Positions 33,931-42,957 of a stretch of 64,000 nucleotides of DNA are shown one piece after another. Source of the stretch: Dyella sp. SG609 (lineage in GTDB: Bacteria > Pseudomonadota > Gammaproteobacteria > Xanthomonadales > Rhodanobacteraceae); assembly GCF_012275375.1 (NCBI RefSeq), contig NZ_JAAZQJ010000005.1, positions 149,287 through 213,286 of the forward strand, given 5' to 3'. Below the pieces are notes generated by a model that worked only from the letters and a program-made list of their open reading frames with translations, was not told the DNA's origin and made no database searches. The first letter of the stretch is position 1. Each line of letters opens with the position of its first letter. A program made the position numbers and the translations under genes.

Positions 33931-35769
33931 TCAGTTGGAGTCCTGCGCCGGCACCGGCGCCACCGCCGCTTCCTCGCGCTCCCGCTTGGCGATCGGATCG
34001 TCGTCCGCATCGAACAGATGCATCAGATCGTTCAGCGCTTCCCTCGAGGTCTGCACCAGCCGCGTCTCGTCGTCGTACACCAGGTACTGCGCCTTCAGCA
34101 GCTTCATGTCGTGCTGGCGGAAGCGCTCCACGCGGTCGGCCGCCAGTTCGCTGGACAGCCCCAGCGCCTCCAGCGTCTTGCGCGTCATCTTCAGGCTGGA
34201 AGAAAACGTCTCGCGCACCGGTTCCTCGATGCCCAAGTCCATCAGGCGGAACACGTGCTGGCGATTGCGCGCGCGGGCGATGATCTTCAGGTGCGGATAC
34301 TGCCGGCGCACCAGGCGCGCGATGCGCAGGTTCGCTTCCGGGTCGTCGGTGGCCAGCACGAACACTTCGGCCTGGTCTGCCTGCGCGGCGCGCAGCAGGT
34401 CGGGGCGCGCCGGGTCGCCGAAGAACAGCGAGGTGTTGTTGAAGCGGCGCAGCGTGTCCATCTGCTCGACCGAGGATTCCAGCGCCACGAACGGAATGCG
34501 CTGCGCGCGCAGCACGCGGCCGACGATCTGCCCGACGCGGCCGAAGCCGGCGATGATCACGCGCGGCGGCGCGGTCTCGATGGTGTCGTATTCGCGGTCG
34601 GGCTTCTTCGCCTTGATGTCCACCGCCTTGGCCACCACCGCCACCACCAGCGGGGTCATCGCCATCGACAGGGTGATCGCCAGCACGATCAGGCCCTGCT
34701 GCAGCTCGGTGATCAGGCGCTGCTCGCCGGCCTGCTTCAGCACCACGAAGGCGAACTCGCCGCCGCAGGCCAGCAGCACCACCATGCGCAAGGTGTCGGC
34801 CCGGTTCAGCGCGCCGACGATGCGGCCCAGCGGCCACAGCAGCATGCCCTTCACCGCCAGCACGCCCAGCGTGATCGCCAGCACCAGCAGCGGCTGGTGC
34901 AGCAGCAGGGAGATGTCCATCGACATGCCCACGCTGATGAAGAACAGGCCCAGCAGCAGGCCCTTGAACGGCTCGATATGCGATTCCAGCTCGTGGCGGT
35001 ATTCCGAATCGGCCAGCAGCACGCCAGCGAGGAAGGCGCCGAGCGTGGACGACACGCCGACTTCCTCCATCAGCCAGGCCGTGCCCATCACCACCAGCAG
35101 CGCGGTGGCGGTGGAGACTTCCTGCGCATTGGCGCGCGCCACGAAACGGAATACCGGGCGCAGCAGATAGCGGCCGCCGACCACCACCACCACGATGGCG
35201 CCCACCGTGCGCAGGATCGCCTGCGGCTCCACGCCATGCGGCGAGGCGCTGCTGGCCAGCAGCGGCACGGCGGCGATCAACGGGATCGCGGCCAGGTCCT
35301 GGAACAGCAGCACGGCGAAGGTGATGCGGCCATAGGCCGAACCGGCCTCCTTGCGCTCGGCCAGGATCTGCAGGCCGAACGCGGTGGACGACAGCGCCAG
35401 GCTGCCGCCGACGATGGCCGCGGCATTGGCGGTAAAGCCGAACAGGAAATAGCAGGCCAGGCCGATCGCCACGCTGCAGGCAGCTACCTGCAGCAGGCCG
35501 GCGCCGAACACCGCGCGGCGCATCACCCACAGGCGCTGCGGCGAGAGCTCCAGGCCGATCACGAACAGCATCAGCACCACGCCGAATTCGGAGATGGTGG
35601 CCACGCCCTCGGTGTCGCCGACCAGGCCCAGCGCCTGCGGGCCGATGACCACGCCGGCAATCAGAAAACCGAGCACGGCGCCGAGGCGGAAGCGCTTGGT
35701 CAGCGGCACGGCGATCACCGTTGCCAATAGAAAGACCAGCGCGGTGTTGAGAAAGGAATGGCTGTCCAC
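33931..35769 (-). CDS. CPA2-family monovalent cation:proton antiporter with RCK domain (KefB/KefC/YbaL-like)
   Basis: 612 residues; a GTG start at 35769 gives MDSHSFLNTALVFLLATVIAVPLTKRF. About twelve membrane segments span residues 5-385, with family motifs GFLIAGVVIGPQALGLV, LFVIGLELSP and ALSSTAFGLQIL. A TrkA-N (RCK) domain follows at about 405-520 (VIIAGFGRVGQIVGRVLRA, Rossmann glycines). The helical tail includes FRQHDMKLL, seen in Kef proteins. It exchanges K+ or Na+ for H+ at the inner membrane, gated by nucleotide or glutathione adducts in the Kef branch. No KefF/KefG ancillary gene is adjacent. Confidence 0.92.
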   Translation of the reverse strand: MDSHSFLNTALVFLLATVIAVPLTKRFRLGAVLGFLIAGVVIGPQALGLVGDTEGVATISEFGVVLMLFVIGLELSPQRLWVMRRAVFGAGLLQVAACSVAIGLACYFLFGFTANAAAIVGGSLALSSTAFGLQILAERKEAGSAYGRITFAVLLFQDLAAIPLIAAVPLLASSASPHGVEPQAILRTVGAIVVVVVGGRYLLRPVFRFVARANAQEVSTATALLVVMGTAWLMEEVGVSSTLGAFLAGVLLADSEYRHELESHIEPFKGLLLGLFFISVGMSMDISLLLHQPLLVLAITLGVLAVKGMLLWPLGRIVGALNRADTLRMVVLLACGGEFAFVVLKQAGEQRLITELQQGLIVLAITLSMAMTPLVVAVVAKAVDIKAKKPDREYDTIETAPPRVIIAGFGRVGQIVGRVLRAQRIPFVALESSVEQMDTLRRFNNTSLFFGDPARPDLLRAAQADQAEVFVLATDDPEANLRIARLVRRQYPHLKIIARARNRQHVFRLMDLGIEEPVRETFSSSLKMTRKTLEALGLSSELAADRVERFRQHDMKLLKAQYLVYDDETRLVQTSREALNDLMHLFDADDDPIAKREREEAAVAPVPAQDSN

Positions 35770-35866
35770 GAGCGCTGCCGGCAGAGGGGATGCGGACGAT
35801 TATTTCATGCGACGCGGCAGGCGCGAATGACGAAAGCGGACCGATTGCACGCGGCGGCGATGCGCA

Positions 35867-36763
35867 TCAGGCGAACGCGGAGAGTCCTTCCAGCCGCTGG
35901 CGCAGGATCGCCTCCAGCCGCGCGATCGCCGGCGCCGGTTCCGCCTCGGCGCGATGCAGGTGCAGGCCCAGCAGCGGCAGGCGCGGCAGGCCGGCTTCCT
36001 CCGGCGCCAGTGCGCGCACCGAGGGCGGCAGGCCCACGCCCGTGCGCAAGGCCACGCCCAGGCCGGCGGCGACGGCGGCCCAGATGCCGGCGAGGCTGGC
36101 GCTGGTGAAGGCGATGCGCCAGGGAATGCCGGCGCGGTCCAGCGCGGCGGCGGCGGCGGTGCGCATCAGGCAGGGCGCGTCGAGCGAGACCAGCGGCAGC
36201 GGTTCGCCGCTGTCCGCGCTCCAGCCGGGCAGGTCGGCGGCGGGGCCGATCCAGCGCATCGGGATCTCGCCCAGGCGTTCGGCATGCGGCGTCACGGTCG
36301 GCGTGCCGGCATCCCAGGCCAGCGCCAGGTCCAGCCGGCCGCCGGCGACGCGGTCCAGCAGCTCGGCATTGCGCGCGATGCGCGCCTCGATGCGCACCTT
36401 GGGATGGGCGCGGGCGAAACGGCCGAGCACGTCGGGCAGCAGGGCCTCGCCGAAATCCTCCTGCAGGCCCAGCCGGATCCAGCCCTCCAGCTCGCCGCCC
36501 TGCAGCGCGGCGGCGGCTTCGTCGTTCAATTCCAGCAGCCGGCGCGCATAGGCCAGCATGGTTTCGCCGGCCTCGGTCAGCGCCATGCCGCGCCCCTGCC
36601 GGCGCAGGATCGGCGTGCCGGCCTGCTCTTCCAGTTTCTTGAGCTGCGCGCTCACCGCCGAAGTGGAGCGGCCCAGCCGGTCCGCCGCCTTGGCGAAACT
36701 GCCCAGGTCCACGCCCAGCGCGAAGCTGCGCAGCACATCGAGATCGAAGTTCACCCGCCGCAT
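35867..36763 (-). CDS. LysR-family transcriptional regulator
   Basis: 298 residues; ATG at 36763 with GGAGG upstream. The N-terminal winged HTH (FDLDVLRSFALGVDLGSFAKAADRLGRSTSAVSAQLKKLEEQAG) is followed by the LysR effector domain. It is divergent from the DUF4865-tautomerase pair; the 114-base gap contains dyads such as CATCCGGTTTTGCCGGACGATG and is the likely operator. By LysR convention it probably controls these two genes and itself. Confidence 0.9.
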   Translation of the reverse strand: MRRVNFDLDVLRSFALGVDLGSFAKAADRLGRSTSAVSAQLKKLEEQAGTPILRRQGRGMALTEAGETMLAYARRLLELNDEAAAALQGGELEGWIRLGLQEDFGEALLPDVLGRFARAHPKVRIEARIARNAELLDRVAGGRLDLALAWDAGTPTVTPHAERLGEIPMRWIGPAADLPGWSADSGEPLPLVSLDAPCLMRTAAAAALDRAGIPWRIAFTSASLAGIWAAVAAGLGVALRTGVGLPPSVRALAPEEAGLPRLPLLGLHLHRAEAEPAPAIARLEAILRQRLEGLSAFA

Positions 36764-36877
36764 GGAGCCGCCTCCGCCATCATCCGGTTTTGCCGGACGA
36801 TGAGTTTTGAATTTCCCGATTTTCCGGACGACTATGTGGCGTTACGGTAGGCCCCGTCAACCGCACGGAGTGCCGCC

Positions 36878-37465
36878 ATGCTGGCCATGCAATACGCCTT
36901 CGTCCTGCCCGCCGACTACGACATGGGCATCGTCCGGCGCCGCATCGCCGAGAAAGGTTCGATGCTCGACGACTTCCCGCGCCTGCGCTTCAAGGCCTAC
37001 CTCAGCGCCGACCGCCGCGGCGCACGCCTGCCGACGCGGCAGAACCTCTATGCGCCGTTCTATCTATGGGACGACGCCGAGGGCATGAACGCGTTTCTCG
37101 GCAGCAGCGGCTTTGCCGGCGTGACGCAGGCCTTCGGCTGGCCGGAAGTGCGCACCTGGTCGGTGTGGCGGGGCGAGGTGTCGCCGGAAGCCCGGCAGGC
37201 GGTGTGCGCCTCGCGCGACCTGGAAAACATCGCGCCGTATACCGACCTGGACGAACTGCGCGAGCGCGAAGCCGACAAAGTCCGCGCCGATCTCGCCGAC
37301 GGCGCGCTCGCCGCGGTCAGCGCCTTCGACCCGACGCATTGGACCCTGGTGCGCTTGCGCCTGTGGCACGAGCTGCGCCCGGAGCTGGCCCGCGATGGCC
37401 GCCAGCTTTACGACGTCGGGCATGTGTCCCTGCCCCGCCGCCATCTTTCCCCCGTCACCGCCTGA
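36878..37465 (+). CDS. DUF4865 family protein
   Basis: 195 residues; ATG at 36878 with CGGAG upstream. The opening MLAMQYAFVLPADYDMGIVRRRI, FKAYLSADRR and NLYAPFYLWDDAEGMNAFL fit DUF4865, cytoplasmic proteins that look like a dimeric alpha-beta barrel type and are commonly next to tautomerases and LysR regulators. Function unknown. The tautomerase gene starts 10 nt after its stop, so the two are co-transcribed. Confidence 0.85.
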   Translation: MLAMQYAFVLPADYDMGIVRRRIAEKGSMLDDFPRLRFKAYLSADRRGARLPTRQNLYAPFYLWDDAEGMNAFLGSSGFAGVTQAFGWPEVRTWSVWRGEVSPEARQAVCASRDLENIAPYTDLDELREREADKVRADLADGALAAVSAFDPTHWTLVRLRLWHELRPELARDGRQLYDVGHVSLPRRHLSPVTA

Positions 37466-37475
37466 GGAATCCGCC

Positions 37476-37856
37476 ATGCCCCTGGTCCGCATCGCCCTGC
37501 GCCGCGGCAAGTCCGCCGCCTACATCGCCGCCTTGCGCAACGGCATCTACCGCGCCATGCGCGAAGCCTTCGATGTGCCGGAGAACGACCGCTTCATCCT
37601 GGTCAGCCAGCATGAGGCGGAAGAATTCGATTACGACCCCGGTTATCTGGGCATCGCGCGCGACGACGATCTGGTGATGGTGCAGATCGCCTGCAACAAC
37701 ACGCGGACGACGGAGAAGAAGCAGGCGTTTTATAAGCGCATGGCGGAGCTGCTGGCGGAGGAGCCGGGGCTGCGGCCGGAGAATCTGCTGATCAATCTGC
37801 TGGAGACGGGGAAGGAGAACTGGTCGTTTGGTAATGGAATAGCGCAGTACGTCTAG
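37476..37856 (+). CDS. Tautomerase-superfamily protein (4-oxalocrotonate tautomerase-like)
   Basis: 126 residues from the ATG at 37476. Met-Pro start (MPLVRIALRRGKS): after Met removal Pro1 would be the catalytic base of the superfamily. It is about twice the length of 4-OT, as in the fused or MSAD-like branch. Continues YRAMREAFDVPENDRFILVSQHE and ends LLETGKENWSFGNGIAQYV. The substrate is unknown; the neighbouring LysR and DUF4865 genes suggest detoxification or catabolism of a small carbonyl or halogenated acid (inference). Confidence 0.88.
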   Translation: MPLVRIALRRGKSAAYIAALRNGIYRAMREAFDVPENDRFILVSQHEAEEFDYDPGYLGIARDDDLVMVQIACNNTRTTEKKQAFYKRMAELLAEEPGLRPENLLINLLETGKENWSFGNGIAQYV

Positions 37857-37862
37857 TGCAAC

Positions 37863-38013
37863 TCTTCTCCCCTCCGGGGAGAAGATGCCGGCAGGCAGAT
37901 GAGGGGCGGGTGCTCGCCAAGACGGTTAGACAGGGCGTGGCTTGCTTACCGCCTCTGCTTCATCGCTCCGCCCGACCCCTCACCCCAACCCTCTCCCCGG
38001 AGGGGAGAGGGAG
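37863..38013. repeat. Palindromic family C repeat, copy 1
   Basis: Left end CTTCTCCCCTCCGGGGAGAA then GATGAGGGGCGGGTGCTCGC; right end CCCCTCACCCCAACCCTCTC then CCCGGAGGGGAGAGGGAG. It fills the gap between the convergent tautomerase and hemB genes and can form hairpins at both ends. Confidence 0.85.
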
Positions 38014-38023
38014 CTAAGAGCGG

Positions 38024-39133
<1,110 letters not shown>

Positions 39134-39139
<6 letters not shown>

Positions 39140-40228
39140 GATGCGCGCGCCCTCGCCCTTGGCATCGAAAAAATGCAGCCGCTCCGGCGCGAAGCCGAAG
39201 TGCAGCTCGCTGCCGGGCGCCGGCAGTTCGCGCGGCGGCATGCGCGAGACCAGGGCCAGCTCGCCATGGCGCAGGTTGAGGAAGACCTCGTTGCCCACCG
39301 GCTCCACCACCTCCAGCTGCGCGCTGAGCGCGGCGCCGTGCGCGCCGGGCTGCAGCAGCAGATCCTCCGGGCGCAGGCCGACCACCACGTCGCGGTCGCG
39401 CCAGGCTTCCAGCGCCGCGCCCTGCGGCAGCTCGCCCAGCATCAGTTCGCCCTGCGGCATGGCCAGCTTCCAGCCGCCGTCGCGGTACAGCACGCCGCGC
39501 AGCAGGTTCATCGCCGGGCTGCCGAGGAAGCCGGCCACGAACAGGTTGGCGGGGCGCTCGTACAGGTTCATCGGCGTGTCGATCTGCTGGATCACGCCGC
39601 CGCTCAGCACCACGATGCGCTGGCCCAGGGTCATCGCCTCGATCTGGTCGTGGGTGACGTAGACCATGGTGGCCTTCAGACGCTGGTGGATGCGCGCGAT
39701 CTCCACGCGCATGGAAAGGCGCAGCTTGGCGTCCAGGTTGGACAGCGGCTCGTCCAGCAGGAACACCTTCGGGTCGCGCACCAGCGCGCGCCCCAGCGCC
39801 ACGCGCTGGCGCTGGCCGCCGGACAGCGCGGCGGGGCGCGCATCCAGGCGCTGTTCCAGCTCCAGCATCCTGGCCGCCTCGGCCACGCGGCGGTCGATCT
39901 CGGCCTTGGGCTGGCCGCGCAGCTTCAGGCCGAAGCCGAGGTTCTCGGCCACGGTCATGTGCGGATACAGCGCGTAGTTCTGGAAGACCATGGCGATGTC
40001 GCGGTCCTTCGGCGCCACCTCGTTCACCACCCGCTCGCCGATGCTCAGGGTGCCGCCGCTGATCGATTCCAGCCCCGCGATCATGCGCAGCAAGGTGGTC
40101 TTGCCGCAGCCGGAGGGGCCGACCAGCACCAGCAGCTCGCCGTCGGCGATCTCGAAGCTGGCCTCCGCCACGCCGACGTGGCCGTTCGGATAGACCTTGC
40201 GCAGCTTGTCCAGGCGGACCTTGGCCAT
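39134..40228 (-). CDS. MalK/UgpC-type ABC transporter ATP-binding protein
   Basis: 364 residues from the ATG at 40228. Walker A GPSGCGKTT, Q-loop VFQNYALYPHM, signature LSGGQRQRVALGRAL, Walker B VFLLDEPLSNLD and the H-loop VTHDQ are all intact. The C-terminal 130 residues form the TOBE regulatory domain of sugar importers (VVGLRPEDLLL). It powers a carbohydrate importer, but no permease or binding-protein genes are nearby, so it probably serves transporters encoded elsewhere, as multitask MsmK-type ATPases do (inference). It is divergent from the GH1 glucosidase with a LacI-type operator between them. Confidence 0.92.
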
Positions 40229-40333
40229 CGATGACGTCTCTCTTCTCTCAAGGCACGGCCGATCGAACCATGCGGGCGGGGCGCCGGCCAGCCGGACGGG
40301 CTGCACAAGCGGGAAACATTCGGATATTCTCCA

Positions 40334-40349
40334 ATGTAAACGTTTACAT
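40334..40349. promoter_or_regulatory. LacI/GalR-type operator
   Basis: Perfect 16-bp palindrome ATGTAAACGTTTACAT with the central CG of LacI-family sites. It is 33 bases before the glucosidase start and 106 bases from the divergent ATPase start, so one sugar-responsive repressor may control both. Confidence 0.85.
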
Positions 40350-40381
40350 CAAGCCGCGATGCGGCATCCGGGACATCCACC

Positions 40382-41731
40382 ATGACCAGCTACCGCTTTC
40401 CCGAAGGCTTCCTGTGGGGCGCCGCCACCTCCGCCTACCAGATCGAGGGCTCCCCGCTGGCCGACGGCGCCGGCCCGAGCATCTGGGAACGCTTCGCGCA
40501 CACCCCCGGGATGATGGTCGGCGGCGACACCGGCGACGTGGCCTGCGACCACTACCGCCGCTACAAGGACGACGTGCAGCTGATGAAGGCGCTGGGCCTG
40601 CAGGGCTACCGCTTCTCCATCGCCTGGGCGCGCGTGCTGCCGGAAGGCACCGGCCGGGTCAACGAGAAGGGCCTGGATTTCTACAAGCGCCTGGTCGACG
40701 AGCTGCTGGAGCACGGCATCGCGCCGAACGCCACCCTGTTCCACTGGGACATGCCGGCGGCGCTGGACGACCGCGGCGGCTGGCTCAACCGCGACAGCGC
40801 GCACTGGTTCGCCGAATACGCCGAGGTGATGTTCAAGGCGCTGGACGGCCGCGTGCAGCGCTGGGCCACGCTCAACGAGCCGTGGGTGGTCACCGACGGC
40901 GGCTATCTGCACGGCGCGCTGGCGCCGGGCCACCGCAGCAAGTACGAGGCGCCGATCGCCGCGCACAACCTGATGCGCGCCAGCGGCGCCGGCATCCAGG
41001 CGTATCGCGCGCACGGCAAGCATGAGATCGGCGTGGTGTTCAACATCGAGCCGAAGTACCCGCACTCGCAGAGCCCCGAAGACCTGGCCGCCACCCGCCG
41101 CGCGCATGCCTACATGAACGAGCAGTTCGCCGATCCGGCCCTGCTCGGCAGCTATCCGCCGGAGCTGAGGGAAATCTTCGGCGAGGCCTGGCCGGATTTC
41201 CCGCAGGACGACTTCAAGCTGACCCGGCAGAAGGTCGACTTCGTCGGCATCAACTACTACACCCGCGCGGTGGTGAAGAACGATCCGGCCCAGTACCCGC
41301 TCAAGGCCTCGCCGGTGCGCCAGCCCAACAAGACCTACACCGAGACCGGCTGGGAAGTGTTCGAGCAGGGCCTGACCGACACGCTCACCTGGTTCAAGCA
41401 GCGCTACGGCGACATCCCGCTGTACATCACCGAGAACGGCTCGGCCTTCTACGATCCGCCGGTGGCCGAGGGCGACGTGCTGGACGATCCGCTGCGCACC
41501 GGCTACCTGCGCAAGCACCTGCGCGCGCTGCACAAGGCGATCGACGCCGGGGTCAACCTCAAGGGCTACTACGCCTGGTCGCTGCTGGACAATCTGGAAT
41601 GGTCCCTGGGTTTCTCCAAGCGCTTTGGCCTGTACCATGTCGATTTCGCCACGCAGAAGCGCACGCCGAAGGCGACCGCGAAACTCTATGCCAGGGTCAT
41701 CGAGAGCAACGGCGCGGTGCTGGACGATTGA
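40382..41731 (+). CDS. GH1 family beta-glucosidase
   Basis: 449 residues from the ATG at 40382. GH1 (beta/alpha)8 barrel with FPEGFLWGAATSAYQIEG at the start, the acid/base Glu in TLNEPWV, the nucleophile Glu in YITENGSAF, and the YYAWSLLDNLEWSLGFSKRFG end. No signal peptide, so it acts on imported beta-glucosides in the cytoplasm, giving glucose. The glucokinase gene follows 45 nt later, a logical pathway pair. A LacI-type operator lies just upstream. Confidence 0.95.
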   Translation: MTSYRFPEGFLWGAATSAYQIEGSPLADGAGPSIWERFAHTPGMMVGGDTGDVACDHYRRYKDDVQLMKALGLQGYRFSIAWARVLPEGTGRVNEKGLDFYKRLVDELLEHGIAPNATLFHWDMPAALDDRGGWLNRDSAHWFAEYAEVMFKALDGRVQRWATLNEPWVVTDGGYLHGALAPGHRSKYEAPIAAHNLMRASGAGIQAYRAHGKHEIGVVFNIEPKYPHSQSPEDLAATRRAHAYMNEQFADPALLGSYPPELREIFGEAWPDFPQDDFKLTRQKVDFVGINYYTRAVVKNDPAQYPLKASPVRQPNKTYTETGWEVFEQGLTDTLTWFKQRYGDIPLYITENGSAFYDPPVAEGDVLDDPLRTGYLRKHLRALHKAIDAGVNLKGYYAWSLLDNLEWSLGFSKRFGLYHVDFATQKRTPKATAKLYARVIESNGAVLDD

Positions 41732-41776
41732 GTCCGCACCCGGCACGCTTTGCGTGATCCGTTGCCAGGACCTTTC

Positions 41777-42796
41777 ATGAGCTCGACTTCCAGCGCCAAC
41801 ACCCTGCTCGCCGACCTCGGCGGCACCAATGTCCGTTTCGCCCTGGCCGACCCGGCCCTGCCCCAACCCCTGCTGCTGGACAGCGTGCGGCGCTACCGGG
41901 TCAAGGATTTCCCGTCGATGGCGGACACCATCCGCCAGTACTTCGCCGACAGCGGCCGCTCGGCCGAGCGCGCGGTAATCGCAGCCGCCGGCCGCATCGT
42001 CGACGGCGAGACGGTGAAGGTCACCAACAATCCCTGGCAGGTGTCGGCGCACGAGCTGGCCGCGGAGCTGAAATTCGACTCGGTGCGCCTGATCAACGAC
42101 TTCGCCGCCCAGGGCATGGCCGTGCCGCTGCTGGCCGCCGCCGAGCTCACCCCGGTGGGCGCGCCGCAGCCGCCGAAGATCGGCGCGCATCACGCGCAGA
42201 CCTTCGTGGTGGTCGGCCCCGGCACCGGCCTGGGCGTCGCCGGCCTGCTGCTGCGCGACGGCCGCTGGACGGTGCTGGAAACCGAAGGCGGCCACGCCGG
42301 CTTCGCCGCGCACACGGCGGAAGACGTGGAGATCCTGCACCGCCTCAACGCGCGCTTCGGCCGCGTGTCGAACGAGCGGATGATCTGCGGCAACGGCCTG
42401 GTCAATCTGTATCTGGCCCTGGCCGACATCGAAGGCCTGAAGGCCGAGGAATACACCCCCGAAGACATCACCGCCCACGCCAACGCCGGCACCGACCCGC
42501 TGTGCGTGCGCGCGGTGGAAACGCTGGCCGGCATCTTCGGCAGCGTGGCCGGCGACCTGGTGCTGAGCCTGGGCGGCTGGGACGGCGTCTTCCTCACCGG
42601 CGGCGTGCTGCCGATCCTGATGCCGTGGCTGCAGCGCGGCGGCTTCCGCGAACGCTTCGAATCGAAGGGGCGCTTCAAGGAGACCATGGAGCAGGTGCCG
42701 ACGATCGCGATGGTGCATCCGGAGACCGGGCTGCTGGGGGCGGCGGCGTTTGCGGTGTTGGAGAGCGGCAGGCCGCTGGTACCGGCAGCCGGCTAA
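41777..42796 (+). CDS. glk: Glucokinase
   Basis: 339 residues from the ATG at 41777 with CCAGGA upstream. Phosphorylates glucose with ATP. Bacterial glucokinase motifs are the phosphate loop LLADLGGTNVRFAL, NNPWQVSAHEL, the catalytic Asp in LINDFAAQGMA, GPGTGLGVAGLLL and ETEGGHAGFA. The C-terminus has LGGWDGVFLTGGVLPIL. It follows the GH1 glucosidase and likely shares its LacI-type control, giving a short beta-glucoside route to glucose 6-phosphate. Confidence 0.94.
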   Translation: MSSTSSANTLLADLGGTNVRFALADPALPQPLLLDSVRRYRVKDFPSMADTIRQYFADSGRSAERAVIAAAGRIVDGETVKVTNNPWQVSAHELAAELKFDSVRLINDFAAQGMAVPLLAAAELTPVGAPQPPKIGAHHAQTFVVVGPGTGLGVAGLLLRDGRWTVLETEGGHAGFAAHTAEDVEILHRLNARFGRVSNERMICGNGLVNLYLALADIEGLKAEEYTPEDITAHANAGTDPLCVRAVETLAGIFGSVAGDLVLSLGGWDGVFLTGGVLPILMPWLQRGGFRERFESKGRFKETMEQVPTIAMVHPETGLLGAAAFAVLESGRPLVPAAG

Positions 42797-42802
42797 GTGA
42801 AC

Positions 42803-42957
42803 CCTTCTCCCCTCCGGGGAGAAGGTGGCGGCAGCCGGATGAGGGGCGGGTGCTCGCGGTGGAAGATCGACGAAGCATCGCTCGCCTTCAGGCTGCCGCT
42901 TTCTACGCTCCGTAGGTCCCCCTCACCCCAGCCCTCTCCCCGCTGGGGAGAGGGAGT
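42803..42957. repeat. Palindromic family C repeat, copy 2
   Basis: CCTTCTCCCCTCCGGGGAGA at the left and CCCCTCACCCCAGCCCTCTC then CCCGCTGGGGAGAGGGAG at the right, with the inner GATGAGGGGCGGGTGCTCGC shared with copy 1. Between convergent glk and hrpB. Confidence 0.85.
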
